Notes under the pieces: model-generated | The model's database searches: none | What the model saw: only the letters and a program-made list of their open reading frames with translations | Told to the model about the DNA's origin: nothing | DNA from: Gaiellasilicea sp035525905 | Lineage (GTDB): Bacteria > Actinomycetota > Thermoleophilia > Gaiellales > Gaiellaceae | Assembly: GCA_035525905.1 (NCBI GenBank) | Contig: DATLDK010000111.1 | Span: forward strand, 1 to 17,346 | DNA length: 17,346 nucleotides | Direction: 5' to 3' | Position numbers and translations under genes: made by a program | Shown: positions 6,884 through 13,484 of the stretch, one piece after another | Layout: every line of letters starts with the position of its first letter | How positions within the stretch are numbered: position 1 is the stretch's first letter

Positions 6884-7318
6884 GTGGTGCGCCTCCCCGT
6901 CCTGCGACGACTGCTACGGCAAGCTCCGACGGTCGACGGCGTCCCGGCGGCTCTCCCTCCGCCCCGGCCGCGCCGGCGTCCCGCTCCACCGGCGACTGAG
7001 CTCCGGCGCGAGCGGCGGGCGCTCCTGCGCCTGCGTGAGCAGAAGCTTCGCGACCTGGGCGGCCTCTCGTTGGAGATGTACCGGCGCGACCGCTTTCGAG
7101 AGGATCTCTTGCTGGAGCGCTGCGCCGACCTGATTGGCCTGGAGGCGCGCATCCACGAGCTCGACGTCCTGTTAGGTGCCGTACGGGCATCGCCCGGGGC
7201 GTCCCGCACCGCTCGGTGCGAGTGCGGCGCGCCCCTGCTCTGGGGATCGCGCTTCTGCGCCTCGTGCGGCCGTCCTGTCGCCGGCGCGACCGCAGGGCCA
7301 GCCGGAGCAGGGCGGTGA
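6884..7318 (+). CDS. Small protein with C-terminal zinc ribbon, function unknown
   Basis: This is a 144-aa protein. The N-terminal third is basic and Pro-rich (about residues 20-38). A charged helical middle (about 38-102) rich in Arg, Leu and Glu is probably a coiled coil. The C-terminus holds a treble-clef or zinc-ribbon-like cluster, CEC at 112-114 and CASC at 125-128 in the context SRFCASCGRPV, which probably binds one zinc ion. No signal peptide is seen. The gene starts with GTG after a TAGACT-N6 box, and its TGA overlaps the GTG of the next gene in GTGA, so the two zinc-ribbon proteins are translationally coupled and probably work together. I cannot name the family. Confidence 0.8.
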   Translation: MVRLPVLRRLLRQAPTVDGVPAALPPPRPRRRPAPPATELRRERRALLRLREQKLRDLGGLSLEMYRRDRFREDLLLERCADLIGLEARIHELDVLLGAVRASPGASRTARCECGAPLLWGSRFCASCGRPVAGATAGPAGAGR

Positions 7319-8001
7319 CGGACCCGACCGAGCTCCACTGCCCGCGTTGCCACGCGGTCGTCCAGGCAGACCAGGAGTATTGCCTGGAGTGTGGTGGCCG
7401 ACTGGGGCAGCCCCGGCGGGGGGCCGTGCGACGGGCATCGGAGGGCGTGGCGGAGCGGCACTCGTGGGCGGGCGCGTGGCTCCTTCCAGCACTGCTCGGG
7501 CTCGTCATCGCGGTACTCGGCACGGGCGCCGCCATCGCGATCTCCGACAACGGCCAGGAGACGAATGCCGTCTCGACTGCGACCGGCGGCAGCCTCACCG
7601 TGACCGAGTCCGGATCGACCCTGACGGCGCCGGAGCCCACGACCGCCGCAACGACGGCCCCGGCCGCAACGACGGCTCCGCCCGCGACGACGTCGCCCCC
7701 GAAGCCGCCGAAGGTCCCGTCCGCCGTCACGTGGCCGCGCAGGCAGCGCGGCTGGACGATCGTCCTTCTCTCACTCCCGCAGGCCAACGGCCGCAAGGCC
7801 GCGGCCGCCAAGGCGACGGAAGCGCGGAAGGGCGGGCTGCGAAGAGTGGGCGTGCTCGATTCCTCGCGGTACGCAAGCCTGCATCCCGGCTACTACGTCG
7901 TCTTCACGGGGATCTTCGACACGGAAGCGGAGGCCTCGAGCGCCCTGCAGCGGGCCAAGGCCGTCTTTCCCGCCGCCTACCAGCGTGAGATCGTGCCCTA
8001 G
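7315..8001 (+). CDS. Zinc-ribbon, single-pass membrane protein with SPOR-like C-terminal domain
   Basis: This 228-aa protein has a zinc ribbon at the extreme N-terminus (CPRC at 9-12, CLEC at 23-26). A basic linker is followed by one membrane helix (about 53-77), a Thr/Ala/Pro-rich low-complexity linker (about 85-135) and a C-terminal domain of about 80 residues. That domain contains GYYVVFTGIFDTEAEASSAL, which resembles a SPOR repeat (peptidoglycan-binding domain). Topology would be zinc ribbon inside and SPOR-like domain outside. The frame is open further upstream, but the GTG at 7315 overlapping the previous stop and directly preceding the zinc ribbon is the most reasonable start. A role in cell-wall sensing or division is inference from the SPOR-like fold only. 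Confidence 0.8.
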   Translation: MTDPTELHCPRCHAVVQADQEYCLECGGRLGQPRRGAVRRASEGVAERHSWAGAWLLPALLGLVIAVLGTGAAIAISDNGQETNAVSTATGGSLTVTESGSTLTAPEPTTAATTAPAATTAPPATTSPPKPPKVPSAVTWPRRQRGWTIVLLSLPQANGRKAAAAKATEARKGGLRRVGVLDSSRYASLHPGYYVVFTGIFDTEAEASSALQRAKAVFPAAYQREIVP

Positions 8002-8038
8002 CGGCCAGGTGTAACGATGTCGGGAAACGGGGACGTGC

Positions 8039-8076
8039 GTGCGAACGGCTGCGCTGCGGGAGTCGGCCGTTTGCAC
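8039..8076 (+). other. Strong stem-loop downstream of the SPOR protein gene
   Basis: GTGCGAACGGC (8039-8049) pairs with GCCGTTTGCAC (8066-8076) across a 16-nt loop. The 11-bp stem has one G-U pair in plus-strand RNA. It lies 37 bp after the stop codon and could end the upstream operon, but no U-tract follows, so it is not a classical intrinsic terminator. Confidence 0.5.
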
Positions 8077-8082
8077 ACTTGA

Positions 8083-8104
8083 TACAAAAGTAATCGACTT
8101 TGTA
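8083..8104 (+). promoter_or_regulatory. Inverted repeat overlapping a -35 box, candidate operator
   Basis: TACAAAAGT (8083-8091) and ACTTTGTA (8097-8104) form an 8-bp inverted repeat with one extra A in the left arm and a 5-bp centre. The right arm overlaps the proposed -35 element TTGTAA. The AT-rich composition contrasts with the surrounding sequence. Confidence 0.5.
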
Positions 8105-8127
8105 ACAGCCCGGGTTGTCCGTATACT
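8100..8127 (+). promoter_or_regulatory. Sigma70-type promoter TTGTAA-N16-TATACT
   Basis: A -35-like TTGTAA (8100-8105) and a -10-like TATACT (8122-8127) are separated by 16 bp. This is the best two-element promoter in the window. It predicts a transcript start near 8134 and a leader of about 56 nt before the ATG at 8190. A TTGTC/GACAA dyad (8115-8119 and 8135-8139) brackets the -10 box. Confidence 0.6.
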
Positions 8128-8148
8128 CGGTTTCGACAATTCCGCCGA

Positions 8149-8193
8149 ATGCCAACTTTCGGCCTGCTTACGGGACAGAACAGGGAGCGATGA
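8149..8193 (+). CDS. Possible 14-residue leader peptide overlapping the next start
   Basis: An ATG at 8149 opens a frame encoding MPTFGLLTGQNRER and ending in TGA at 8191-8193, which overlaps the next gene's ATG as ATGA. It would be the first ATG on the predicted transcript. No Shine-Dalgarno sequence precedes it. It may be a chance frame. Confidence 0.25.
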   Translation: MPTFGLLTGQNRER

Positions 8194-8651
8194 CCCCTCA
8201 GATGGAAGCCCAGCTCATGCAACTTCAAACCTGTATGTATCAGTATTCGCGGGCGATTTACCGCTCGATCAAGGACCTGATCGACCCCTATGCGGAGCCG
8301 GCCGAACAGCTCGAATCGCGTCGGGCCGTGCTCGATCAATGTCAGCAGACGATGGAGCGGCTCGCCGCCGATCCGCACTACTTCGCGAAGCCGGACCGCG
8401 CCCTTTTCCAGGATATTCGTCGCTTTTTCCCGATCACTGCACAGGCGCAGGTGGCCTGGGCGGTCAAGGAAGGCGTCGGCGCGGCGGTCGGGTTCATCGA
8501 GGAGCAGCTCGAGGCCGGTGCGCTCGACGGAGGCGTGGCCCGGTGCCGTGCGACGACGCGCAAAGGCAAACCCTGCCAGCGCACGCCGCTGCCGGAGCGC
8601 GACTACTGCCCGTCGCATCAGCACCTCGAGCGATCCCTGGCAGCGGCCTAG
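8190..8651 (+). CDS. Helical protein with C-terminal Cys3His zinc-binding motif, function unknown
   Basis: This 153-aa soluble protein has an N-terminal part (about residues 1-112) that looks mostly alpha-helical. It includes a segment rich in Gln and Met at the start and a small-residue stretch VKEGVGAAVGFIEE around 92-105. The C-terminus has RCRATTRKGKPCQ followed by ERDYCPSH, giving C119, C129, C140 and H143. This pattern is a short zinc-binding motif found at the ends of many bacterial proteins of unknown role. The frame extends upstream to a TTG at 8115, but that codon lies before the -10 box, so I use the ATG at 8190, which has AGGGAG just upstream. Unlike its neighbours it has a real 5' leader and an elaborate promoter, suggesting it is regulated. 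Confidence 0.75.
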   Translation: MTPQMEAQLMQLQTCMYQYSRAIYRSIKDLIDPYAEPAEQLESRRAVLDQCQQTMERLAADPHYFAKPDRALFQDIRRFFPITAQAQVAWAVKEGVGAAVGFIEEQLEAGALDGGVARCRATTRKGKPCQRTPLPERDYCPSHQHLERSLAAA

Positions 8652-8668
8652 GGTTTCGGGCGAGCGGA

Positions 8669-8674
8669 TAAGCT
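8669..8674 (+). promoter_or_regulatory. -10 box (TAAGCT) of the WYL regulator gene
   Basis: TAAGCT is followed by seven bases and the GTG at 8682, with no Shine-Dalgarno sequence. It lies in the 30-bp gap after the previous gene, so the regulator can be transcribed separately from it. Confidence 0.5.
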
Positions 8675-8681
8675 CGCCTCT

Positions 8682-10697
8682 GTGTCACACGACACCGACA
8701 AGCTGATCCGCCAGCTCTCGCTCGTCGCGTTCCTGATGGCGGAACGCCGACCGCTGACCGCGCGCGACGTGAAGGGGAATGTCGAGGGCTACTCCGAGAT
8801 GTCCGACGAGGCGTTCGCCCGGCGGTTCTATTCCGACCGCGCCGAGCTGCTCGGCCTGGGCGTCCCCCTCCATTCCCAGCGAGACGAGTTCACCGGCGAA
8901 GAGCTGTACACGCTTCGCTCCGAGAACTACTTCCTGGACAAGCTCGAGCTGGACGACGACGAGCTCGCCGCCCTGCAGACCGCGCTCTACATGCTCGAAG
9001 GGACGTTCGCGTACGCAGAGCCGCTTCGGCTCGCGCTCCAGAACCTGGCCCTCGGCCGGCCGGGGTTCGACGACGCCCCGACCGACACCGCCTCCCGCGT
9101 CCAGGTGCGAGACGCGGATTACTCCCCCGAGATGGCGGGCCGGCTGTCCAAGCTCGAGTCTGCGATCTCGAAACAACGGACGATCAAGTTCAGCTACTGG
9201 TCGCCGCGCCGTGACGCCGTCCGCGAACGCTCCCTGAACCCGTACGCGCTCCGCCGCGACCGCGGCACGTGGTACGTCGTCGGCGAGGATCTGGACTCGA
9301 GCGACGTCCGCACTTTCCGGGTCTCGCGGATCCGCAGCGACATCCGCTTCGCGACGAGGCGCGAGCGGGACTTTCGCTTGCCGTCGGAATTCGACGTGGA
9401 CGCTTACCGCGTCGGCGAGGACTGGCAGCACGGCCCCGTGGCGGGCACTGCGCGCATCGAGGTGAACGGCGATACCGCATGGTGGGTACACCGGACGCTG
9501 CGCGAGGCGGGCACGCTGACCGAGGGAGTCTTCGAGACCGACTACGCGGCGATCGAGCCCCTGGCAGGCTGGGTGCTACGGCAGAACGGCCGTGCGGTCC
9601 CGCTCGACCCCGAGGAGCTTCGGATTGCCTGCGCCGACGGGCTGAGGAGGGTCCGCGACGCGCATGAGGCCGAACCCCCGAAGCTCGCTCGCGTGAAGGC
9701 GATGCCCGCACCGGCGGACGCGGTTGAGCGCCCAGCGCCGCCCGTAGCGCCAGAGCGGTTCGCCGTGCTGCAGGCGCTCCTCGCCCACCTCCTCGCCGCC
9801 TGCGGCGACGGCCGCGACGCGACGCTCGACGCGGACGAGCTGGCGGAGCGCTTCAGCATCCCGCGCGAGGAGCTCCAGGAGCACCTGTCGCTGCTGAATC
9901 TCGTCAACTTCGGCGGTGGCTGCTACACGGTCTACGCGGAGCTCGAGGGCGACTCGGTGCGGGTCGACAAGGAGCTCTACGGCGACGTGTTCCGGCTCGC
10001 GCCGCGCCTGACACCGCTCGAGGCGCGGGCGATCCACCTGGCGCTCGACATCGTCGGGCCCTCGATCGCGGCGCAGGTACACACGCCACTCGACCGGGTC
10101 CGCAAGAAGCTCGAGGAGACCTTCGGTCAGTTCGAGGATCACCAGACACCGCAGTCCGGGACGGAGAGCGACGAAGAGGAGCTCGTCGCCACCTTCTCGG
10201 ACGCGATCGAGGAGCGACGCGTCGTTGCGATCGAGTACCTGAAGGACAACGACGAAGCTCCGTCGGAGCGCTTCGTCGAGCCCTACACGCTCGAGCGTGC
10301 GCTGCCCAACTGGCTCATCCACACCTGGGACCGCTCGGCCGACGCAGGGCGCTCGTTCCGACTCGACCGGATGCGCTCCGCACGCCTGACCGAGGACACC
10401 TTCGAGCCGCGTGAGGGCTTCGACCCGCACTTCCTGGAGGACACCCGGCAGGTTCGAGTCCGCTACGGGAAGCCCGTGGCGCGCTACCGCGTCGAGCGCG
10501 GCGCGGTGCGACTCACGGACGGATCGGCACTCGCCACTCTGCGCGTCGGCACGAGCGACTGGCTGATCGGCGAGATCCTCTCGGACTGCGGCGAGGCCGT
10601 CGTGCTCGAGCCCGCCGAAATCCGGCCGACGATCGCGAAGCGCGCCGGGCAGCTGCTCCGGGAGCTGCGGCTGACCCGGGTGAAGCTTCCGGGCTAG
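8682..10697 (+). CDS. Tandem WYL-domain transcriptional regulator, PafB-PafC fusion type
   Basis: This 671-aa protein contains two copies of the HTH-WYL-WCX architecture. Copy 1 has a helix-turn-helix (about residues 8-60), a WYL domain (about 160-230, with WYVVGED at 197) and a C-terminal extension (about 255-325). An Ala/Pro linker (about 335-355) leads to copy 2: a degenerate helix-turn-helix (about 358-415), a WYL domain (about 500-575, with NWLIHTW at 543) and a second extension (about 588-665). In mycobacteria PafB and PafC are separate adjacent proteins that together activate LexA-independent DNA damage genes. Fused forms are known in other actinobacteria. I infer the same role here. 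No proteasome or Pup genes are visible nearby. WYL domains may bind single-stranded nucleic acid or other ligands. Confidence 0.9.
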   Translation: MSHDTDKLIRQLSLVAFLMAERRPLTARDVKGNVEGYSEMSDEAFARRFYSDRAELLGLGVPLHSQRDEFTGEELYTLRSENYFLDKLELDDDELAALQTALYMLEGTFAYAEPLRLALQNLALGRPGFDDAPTDTASRVQVRDADYSPEMAGRLSKLESAISKQRTIKFSYWSPRRDAVRERSLNPYALRRDRGTWYVVGEDLDSSDVRTFRVSRIRSDIRFATRRERDFRLPSEFDVDAYRVGEDWQHGPVAGTARIEVNGDTAWWVHRTLREAGTLTEGVFETDYAAIEPLAGWVLRQNGRAVPLDPEELRIACADGLRRVRDAHEAEPPKLARVKAMPAPADAVERPAPPVAPERFAVLQALLAHLLAACGDGRDATLDADELAERFSIPREELQEHLSLLNLVNFGGGCYTVYAELEGDSVRVDKELYGDVFRLAPRLTPLEARAIHLALDIVGPSIAAQVHTPLDRVRKKLEETFGQFEDHQTPQSGTESDEEELVATFSDAIEERRVVAIEYLKDNDEAPSERFVEPYTLERALPNWLIHTWDRSADAGRSFRLDRMRSARLTEDTFEPREGFDPHFLEDTRQVRVRYGKPVARYRVERGAVRLTDGSALATLRVGTSDWLIGEILSDCGEAVVLEPAEIRPTIAKRAGQLLRELRLTRVKLPG

Positions 10698-10704
10698 CCG
10701 GTTC

Positions 10705-12465
10705 CTAGGTACCGATCGGCAGTGTCAGCGTGAAGGTGGCGCCCTCCCCCTGCCGCGACTGGACACTGACCTTGCCACCGTGCGCCTCCGCAAACGAGCG
10801 CGCGAGGAAGAGCCCGAGACCCGAGCCGGGCTTCGCGCTGCCGGTGGCCCGCCCGAACTTCTCGAAGATCTGCCGCTGTTCGTCGAGCGGGATCCCCGGA
10901 CCCGAATCCCGGACCCGAACGAGCACCTGGCCGTCGACTGCCTCCGCCTGAACCCTGACCTCGCTGCCCGACTCCGAGTACTTGACGGCGTTCGAGACGA
11001 GATTGTCGATCAGCTGACGCAGCCGCTCGGAGTCGCCGCGGACCCTCGGCAGGGTGGTTGGCAGCTCGGAGGCGAGCCGCACCTCGTCCTGGCCCAGCTC
11101 GGCGGCGGCAACCGAGTCGCGCACGATCTCCGCGAGATCGACGTCGGAGAAGACGTAGCCGAAGGTGCCGGCTTCGATCCGAGACGTGTCGAGTACGTCG
11201 CCGATGAGCGTCGAGAGCCGGGCCGTCTCGTCCCCGATCACTGCGAGGAACGCCTCCCTCTGCTCGGGCCGCAGCTCGCGCCAGCGCTGCTGCAACGTTC
11301 GAGCGGACCCGATCACGGCCGCCATGGGGCTGCGCAGCTCGTGCGAGACGAGAGAAACGAAGTCGGCGCGAAGCGAAGATAGGCGCCGCAGTTCCTCAAC
11401 GGTCGCACGCTCTGCCTCGTGGGCTCGCAGGTTCTGGACTGCCGTCGCAACGAGCCGGCCCAGCAGCGTCACGAGCTCGACCTCCTCTGCGCGGAAGGCG
11501 GCGGGCTCCGTCCGCGAGATCGCGAGGGCCCCGATCACCCGCGAGCCCAGGTGGAGCGGTGCCAGCACGCGAGATCGGACGCCGAGCTCGAGCAGGCCTT
11601 TTTCCTCGGGATAGAGCTGTTCTGAGATGTCCTCGCGATAGATGGTGCGGTCGCGGTTTATGACCGGCTCGAGAATCGAGCCGGCGACGGGGACCGAGCT
11701 GCCCTGGCCGAGGAACTCGTGGTCGGCGATCCCGGCCGTCGCCATGACGACGGCGTTGCTGCCTTCGACGAGAAGGATGGCGGCTCGATCGAAGGGCAGC
11801 AGGCCGCGCAACTCCTGGACGAAGGCCGCGAACGCGACGTCGAGGTCGAGGGACGAGCCGAGCGCCCGAGCCGCGCGGCTCGTGGCCTCGCGTAGGTCGA
11901 TCCGCCGTCCGAGCTCGTCCCGCAACCGTTCAGCTTCCGCAGCGCGCTCGACTGCGGCCCTGGCCTGCTCCCGTTCCATGTCGACGAGCCGTCCGACGAT
12001 GCCGCCGAGCGCCAGCGCCACCAGCCCTCTCAGCACCACGGAGTCGATCTCCGCCGGATCGCCGAACTCGAACTGGCGCCACGCTTCGACCGCGGCGAAA
12101 ACCGGTATCGCGAACGCCGCTGCGAGCGAGCCGCCGCGGAGCCCGAAGAACAGCGCAGCTTCGACGACGACCAAGAAGAGGACGGTGCGGAACGGCTGCC
12201 CGGGCTCCCAGGTGTCGATGATGAGCCACGCGGTGATGAGCGCGAAGTCTGCGGCGACGTTCAAGATTGCGAGCCACCGCAGGCGTGCGCGCCAGCGCAC
12301 GGCCAGTGCCAGCAGGCCGAGGGCCATGAGGGCCTCGACGCCGACCAGCCACCATGCGGCAGCCTCGTAACCCGGCGGGAAGTCGGAGCGGTCGAGCAGC
12401 AGCTTCGCCAGTGAGACCCCCACGACTCCGAGCCGGACCAGGGACAGGATCCGAATCACCTTCAC
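10705..12465 (-). CDS. Membrane sensor histidine kinase with GAF domain
   Basis: This 586-aa kinase has an N-terminal membrane region with about five or six hydrophobic helices (residues 8-160), a short coiled coil (about 163-195), a GAF domain (about 200-345), a HisKA domain and an HATPase_c domain. The phosphorylated histidine is about H375 in SLVSHELRSPM. The N box is DNLVSNAVKYS (about 487), G1 is DSGPGIP (about 520) and G2 is GSGLGLFLA (about 547). The frame continues upstream, but the GTG at 12465 forms a GTGA overlap with the queG stop and directly precedes the first helix, so I chose it. No response regulator is adjacent, making it an orphan kinase here. The GAF domain suggests a small-molecule or redox signal, which the sequence does not reveal. 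Confidence 0.93.
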   Translation of the reverse strand: MKVIRILSLVRLGVVGVSLAKLLLDRSDFPPGYEAAAWWLVGVEALMALGLLALAVRWRARLRWLAILNVAADFALITAWLIIDTWEPGQPFRTVLFLVVVEAALFFGLRGGSLAAAFAIPVFAAVEAWRQFEFGDPAEIDSVVLRGLVALALGGIVGRLVDMEREQARAAVERAAEAERLRDELGRRIDLREATSRAARALGSSLDLDVAFAAFVQELRGLLPFDRAAILLVEGSNAVVMATAGIADHEFLGQGSSVPVAGSILEPVINRDRTIYREDISEQLYPEEKGLLELGVRSRVLAPLHLGSRVIGALAISRTEPAAFRAEEVELVTLLGRLVATAVQNLRAHEAERATVEELRRLSSLRADFVSLVSHELRSPMAAVIGSARTLQQRWRELRPEQREAFLAVIGDETARLSTLIGDVLDTSRIEAGTFGYVFSDVDLAEIVRDSVAAAELGQDEVRLASELPTTLPRVRGDSERLRQLIDNLVSNAVKYSESGSEVRVQAEAVDGQVLVRVRDSGPGIPLDEQRQIFEKFGRATGSAKPGSGLGLFLARSFAEAHGGKVSVQSRQGEGATFTLTLPIGT

Positions 12466-13469
12466 GCGGCACCTCGCTCGTCGATCCGCGCGAGCGCCCA
12501 CTCCGCGTGCTCACGAAGGATCGGATCGTCGTCGGCCGTGTACGGCTCCACGGCGGCACGTTCCCCCGCCCCGCCGACGTTGCCAGCGGCGACGAGCGCG
12601 TTCCGACGGAGCCAGCGAGGGTCGTTGCGCGGAACGTAGAGACGTTCGTACCGTTCGATCAGCCGGTCGCCGTCCGCCTGCAGCCAGTCGACGAGAGAGA
12701 CCGTCGGCTCCGAGGCCAGGTCGGGCAGCTTCCCGGCCCGCCGCTTCTCCACGCCGCGATTCCACGGGCAGACTTCCTGGCAGATATCGCAGCCGTAGAC
12801 GAGCGGGCCCAGGGCCGTTCTGTACCGCTCCGGGATCGGTGCAGGCGCCTGAGTCCAGTAGGAGAGGCAGCGTGTCGAGTCCAGCGTTCCGGGGTCGTTC
12901 AGGGCGCCGGTGGGACAGGCGTCGACGCAGAGCGTGCACGAGCCGCAACCGGAGTCGAGCGGACGCGAATGCTCGATCTCCTGGTCGCTGACGAGCGTTC
13001 CGAGCACCACCCAGGAGCCGTGGCGCCGGGTGATCAGGAGCGTGTTCTTGCCGTAAAAGCCGACGCCGGCGCGCGCGGCTCCCTCGCGATCGACGTGCTG
13101 GTTGGCATCGACGAGCACGCGATAGCTCCCTCCGAGACGGCGCCCGAGCTCGTCGAGCTTGTCGCGCAGCTCGGCGTAGCGGTCCGCCCACGTGTACCGC
13201 GCGAGCCGGCCCTCCCCGGGCGTCGGCTCGCCCGCCGGCTGGTAATAGCAGAGCGCCGCGGAGACGACCGTCCGGGCCCCGGGGAGGAGCGACTCGGGAT
13301 GGCACGAGATCTCGGGCCGGCGCATCGTGAAGCCCATCCCGGCGAAAAGCCCGCGGTTGCGCCGGTCGCGAATGTGCCGCTCGGTCTCCTCGTACGGCGC
13401 TGCCGGCGCAGCCCCGACCGCATCGAGGCCGAGCTCCGCGGCAACACCGGCCAGCTCGGCGGCGGTCAT
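12462..13469 (-). CDS. queG: Epoxyqueuosine reductase
   Basis: This 335-aa iron-sulfur, cobalamin-dependent enzyme catalyses the last step of queuosine biosynthesis, reducing epoxyqueuosine to queuosine in the tRNA anticodon. Eight cysteines for two [4Fe-4S] clusters are visible: the first motif CGSCTLCVDACP (C175, C178, C181, C185), then C201 and CDICQEVCPWN (C227, C230, C234). The likely catalytic Asp is about D121 in VLVDANQHVDRE, followed by GVGFYGKN. The C-terminus (about 280-330) has HEAT-like helices (WLRRNALVAAGN, ILREHAEWALARI) that in this family contact tRNA. No other queuosine gene is in the window. It is divergent from an oxidoreductase with only 15 bp between the starts, and its stop overlaps a sensor kinase start (GTGA). 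Confidence 0.95.
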   Translation of the reverse strand: MTAAELAGVAAELGLDAVGAAPAAPYEETERHIRDRRNRGLFAGMGFTMRRPEISCHPESLLPGARTVVSAALCYYQPAGEPTPGEGRLARYTWADRYAELRDKLDELGRRLGGSYRVLVDANQHVDREGAARAGVGFYGKNTLLITRRHGSWVVLGTLVSDQEIEHSRPLDSGCGSCTLCVDACPTGALNDPGTLDSTRCLSYWTQAPAPIPERYRTALGPLVYGCDICQEVCPWNRGVEKRRAGKLPDLASEPTVSLVDWLQADGDRLIERYERLYVPRNDPRWLRRNALVAAGNVGGAGERAAVEPYTADDDPILREHAEWALARIDERGAA

Positions 13470-13471
13470 GA

Positions 13472-13477
13472 CAGGAT
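13472..13477 (+). promoter_or_regulatory. Candidate -10 box (CAGGAT) of the MDR oxidoreductase
   Basis: CAGGAT is followed by seven bases and the GTG at 13485. It departs from TANNNT at the first base. It overlaps the opposing queG box by two bases. Confidence 0.4.
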
Positions 13478-13481
13478 TGTG
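13476..13481 (-). promoter_or_regulatory. Candidate -10 box (CACAAT) of queG
   Basis: CACAAT on the minus strand is followed by six bases (CCTGTC) and the ATG at 13469. Apart from the first base it is a good -10 sequence at the leaderless spacing. Confidence 0.45.
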
Positions 13482-13484
13482 CCC

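Noticed and set aside
6327..7811. Long minus-strand open frame (494 codons) opposite the aldehyde dehydrogenase and zinc-ribbon genes
   Set aside because: It has low-complexity Arg/Ala/Pro composition and no recognisable domain, and it lies antisense to three well-supported genes.
8115..8139. PafBC-dependent (RecA-independent) damage promoter motif at TTGTCCGTA
   Set aside because: The known motif needs TANNNT eight bases after a nine-base TTGTC element. At that offset the sequence is TTCGAC.
8115..8139. LexA box
   Set aside because: The dyad is TTGTC/GACAA with a 15-bp spacer and does not match the actinobacterial pattern of TCGAAC and GTTCGA separated by four bases.
8115..8189. TTG start extending the 153-aa protein upstream
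   Set aside because: The TTG lies before the TATACT -10 box, so it would not be on the transcript from that promoter. The ATG at 8190 has AGGGAG just upstream.
9576..10430. Minus-strand open frame (284 codons) opposite the WYL regulator
   Set aside because: The composition is that of an antisense shadow, and the plus strand carries clear WYL domains throughout.
10698..10704. Bidirectional terminator between the WYL regulator and the GAF kinase
   Set aside because: Only 7 bp separate the stops, and no stem with a flanking T-run can be formed there.
12354..13484. N-terminal extension of the MDR oxidoreductase frame over queG
   Set aside because: The frame is open only as an antisense shadow of queG. 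The conserved MDR N-terminus begins at the GTG at 13485.
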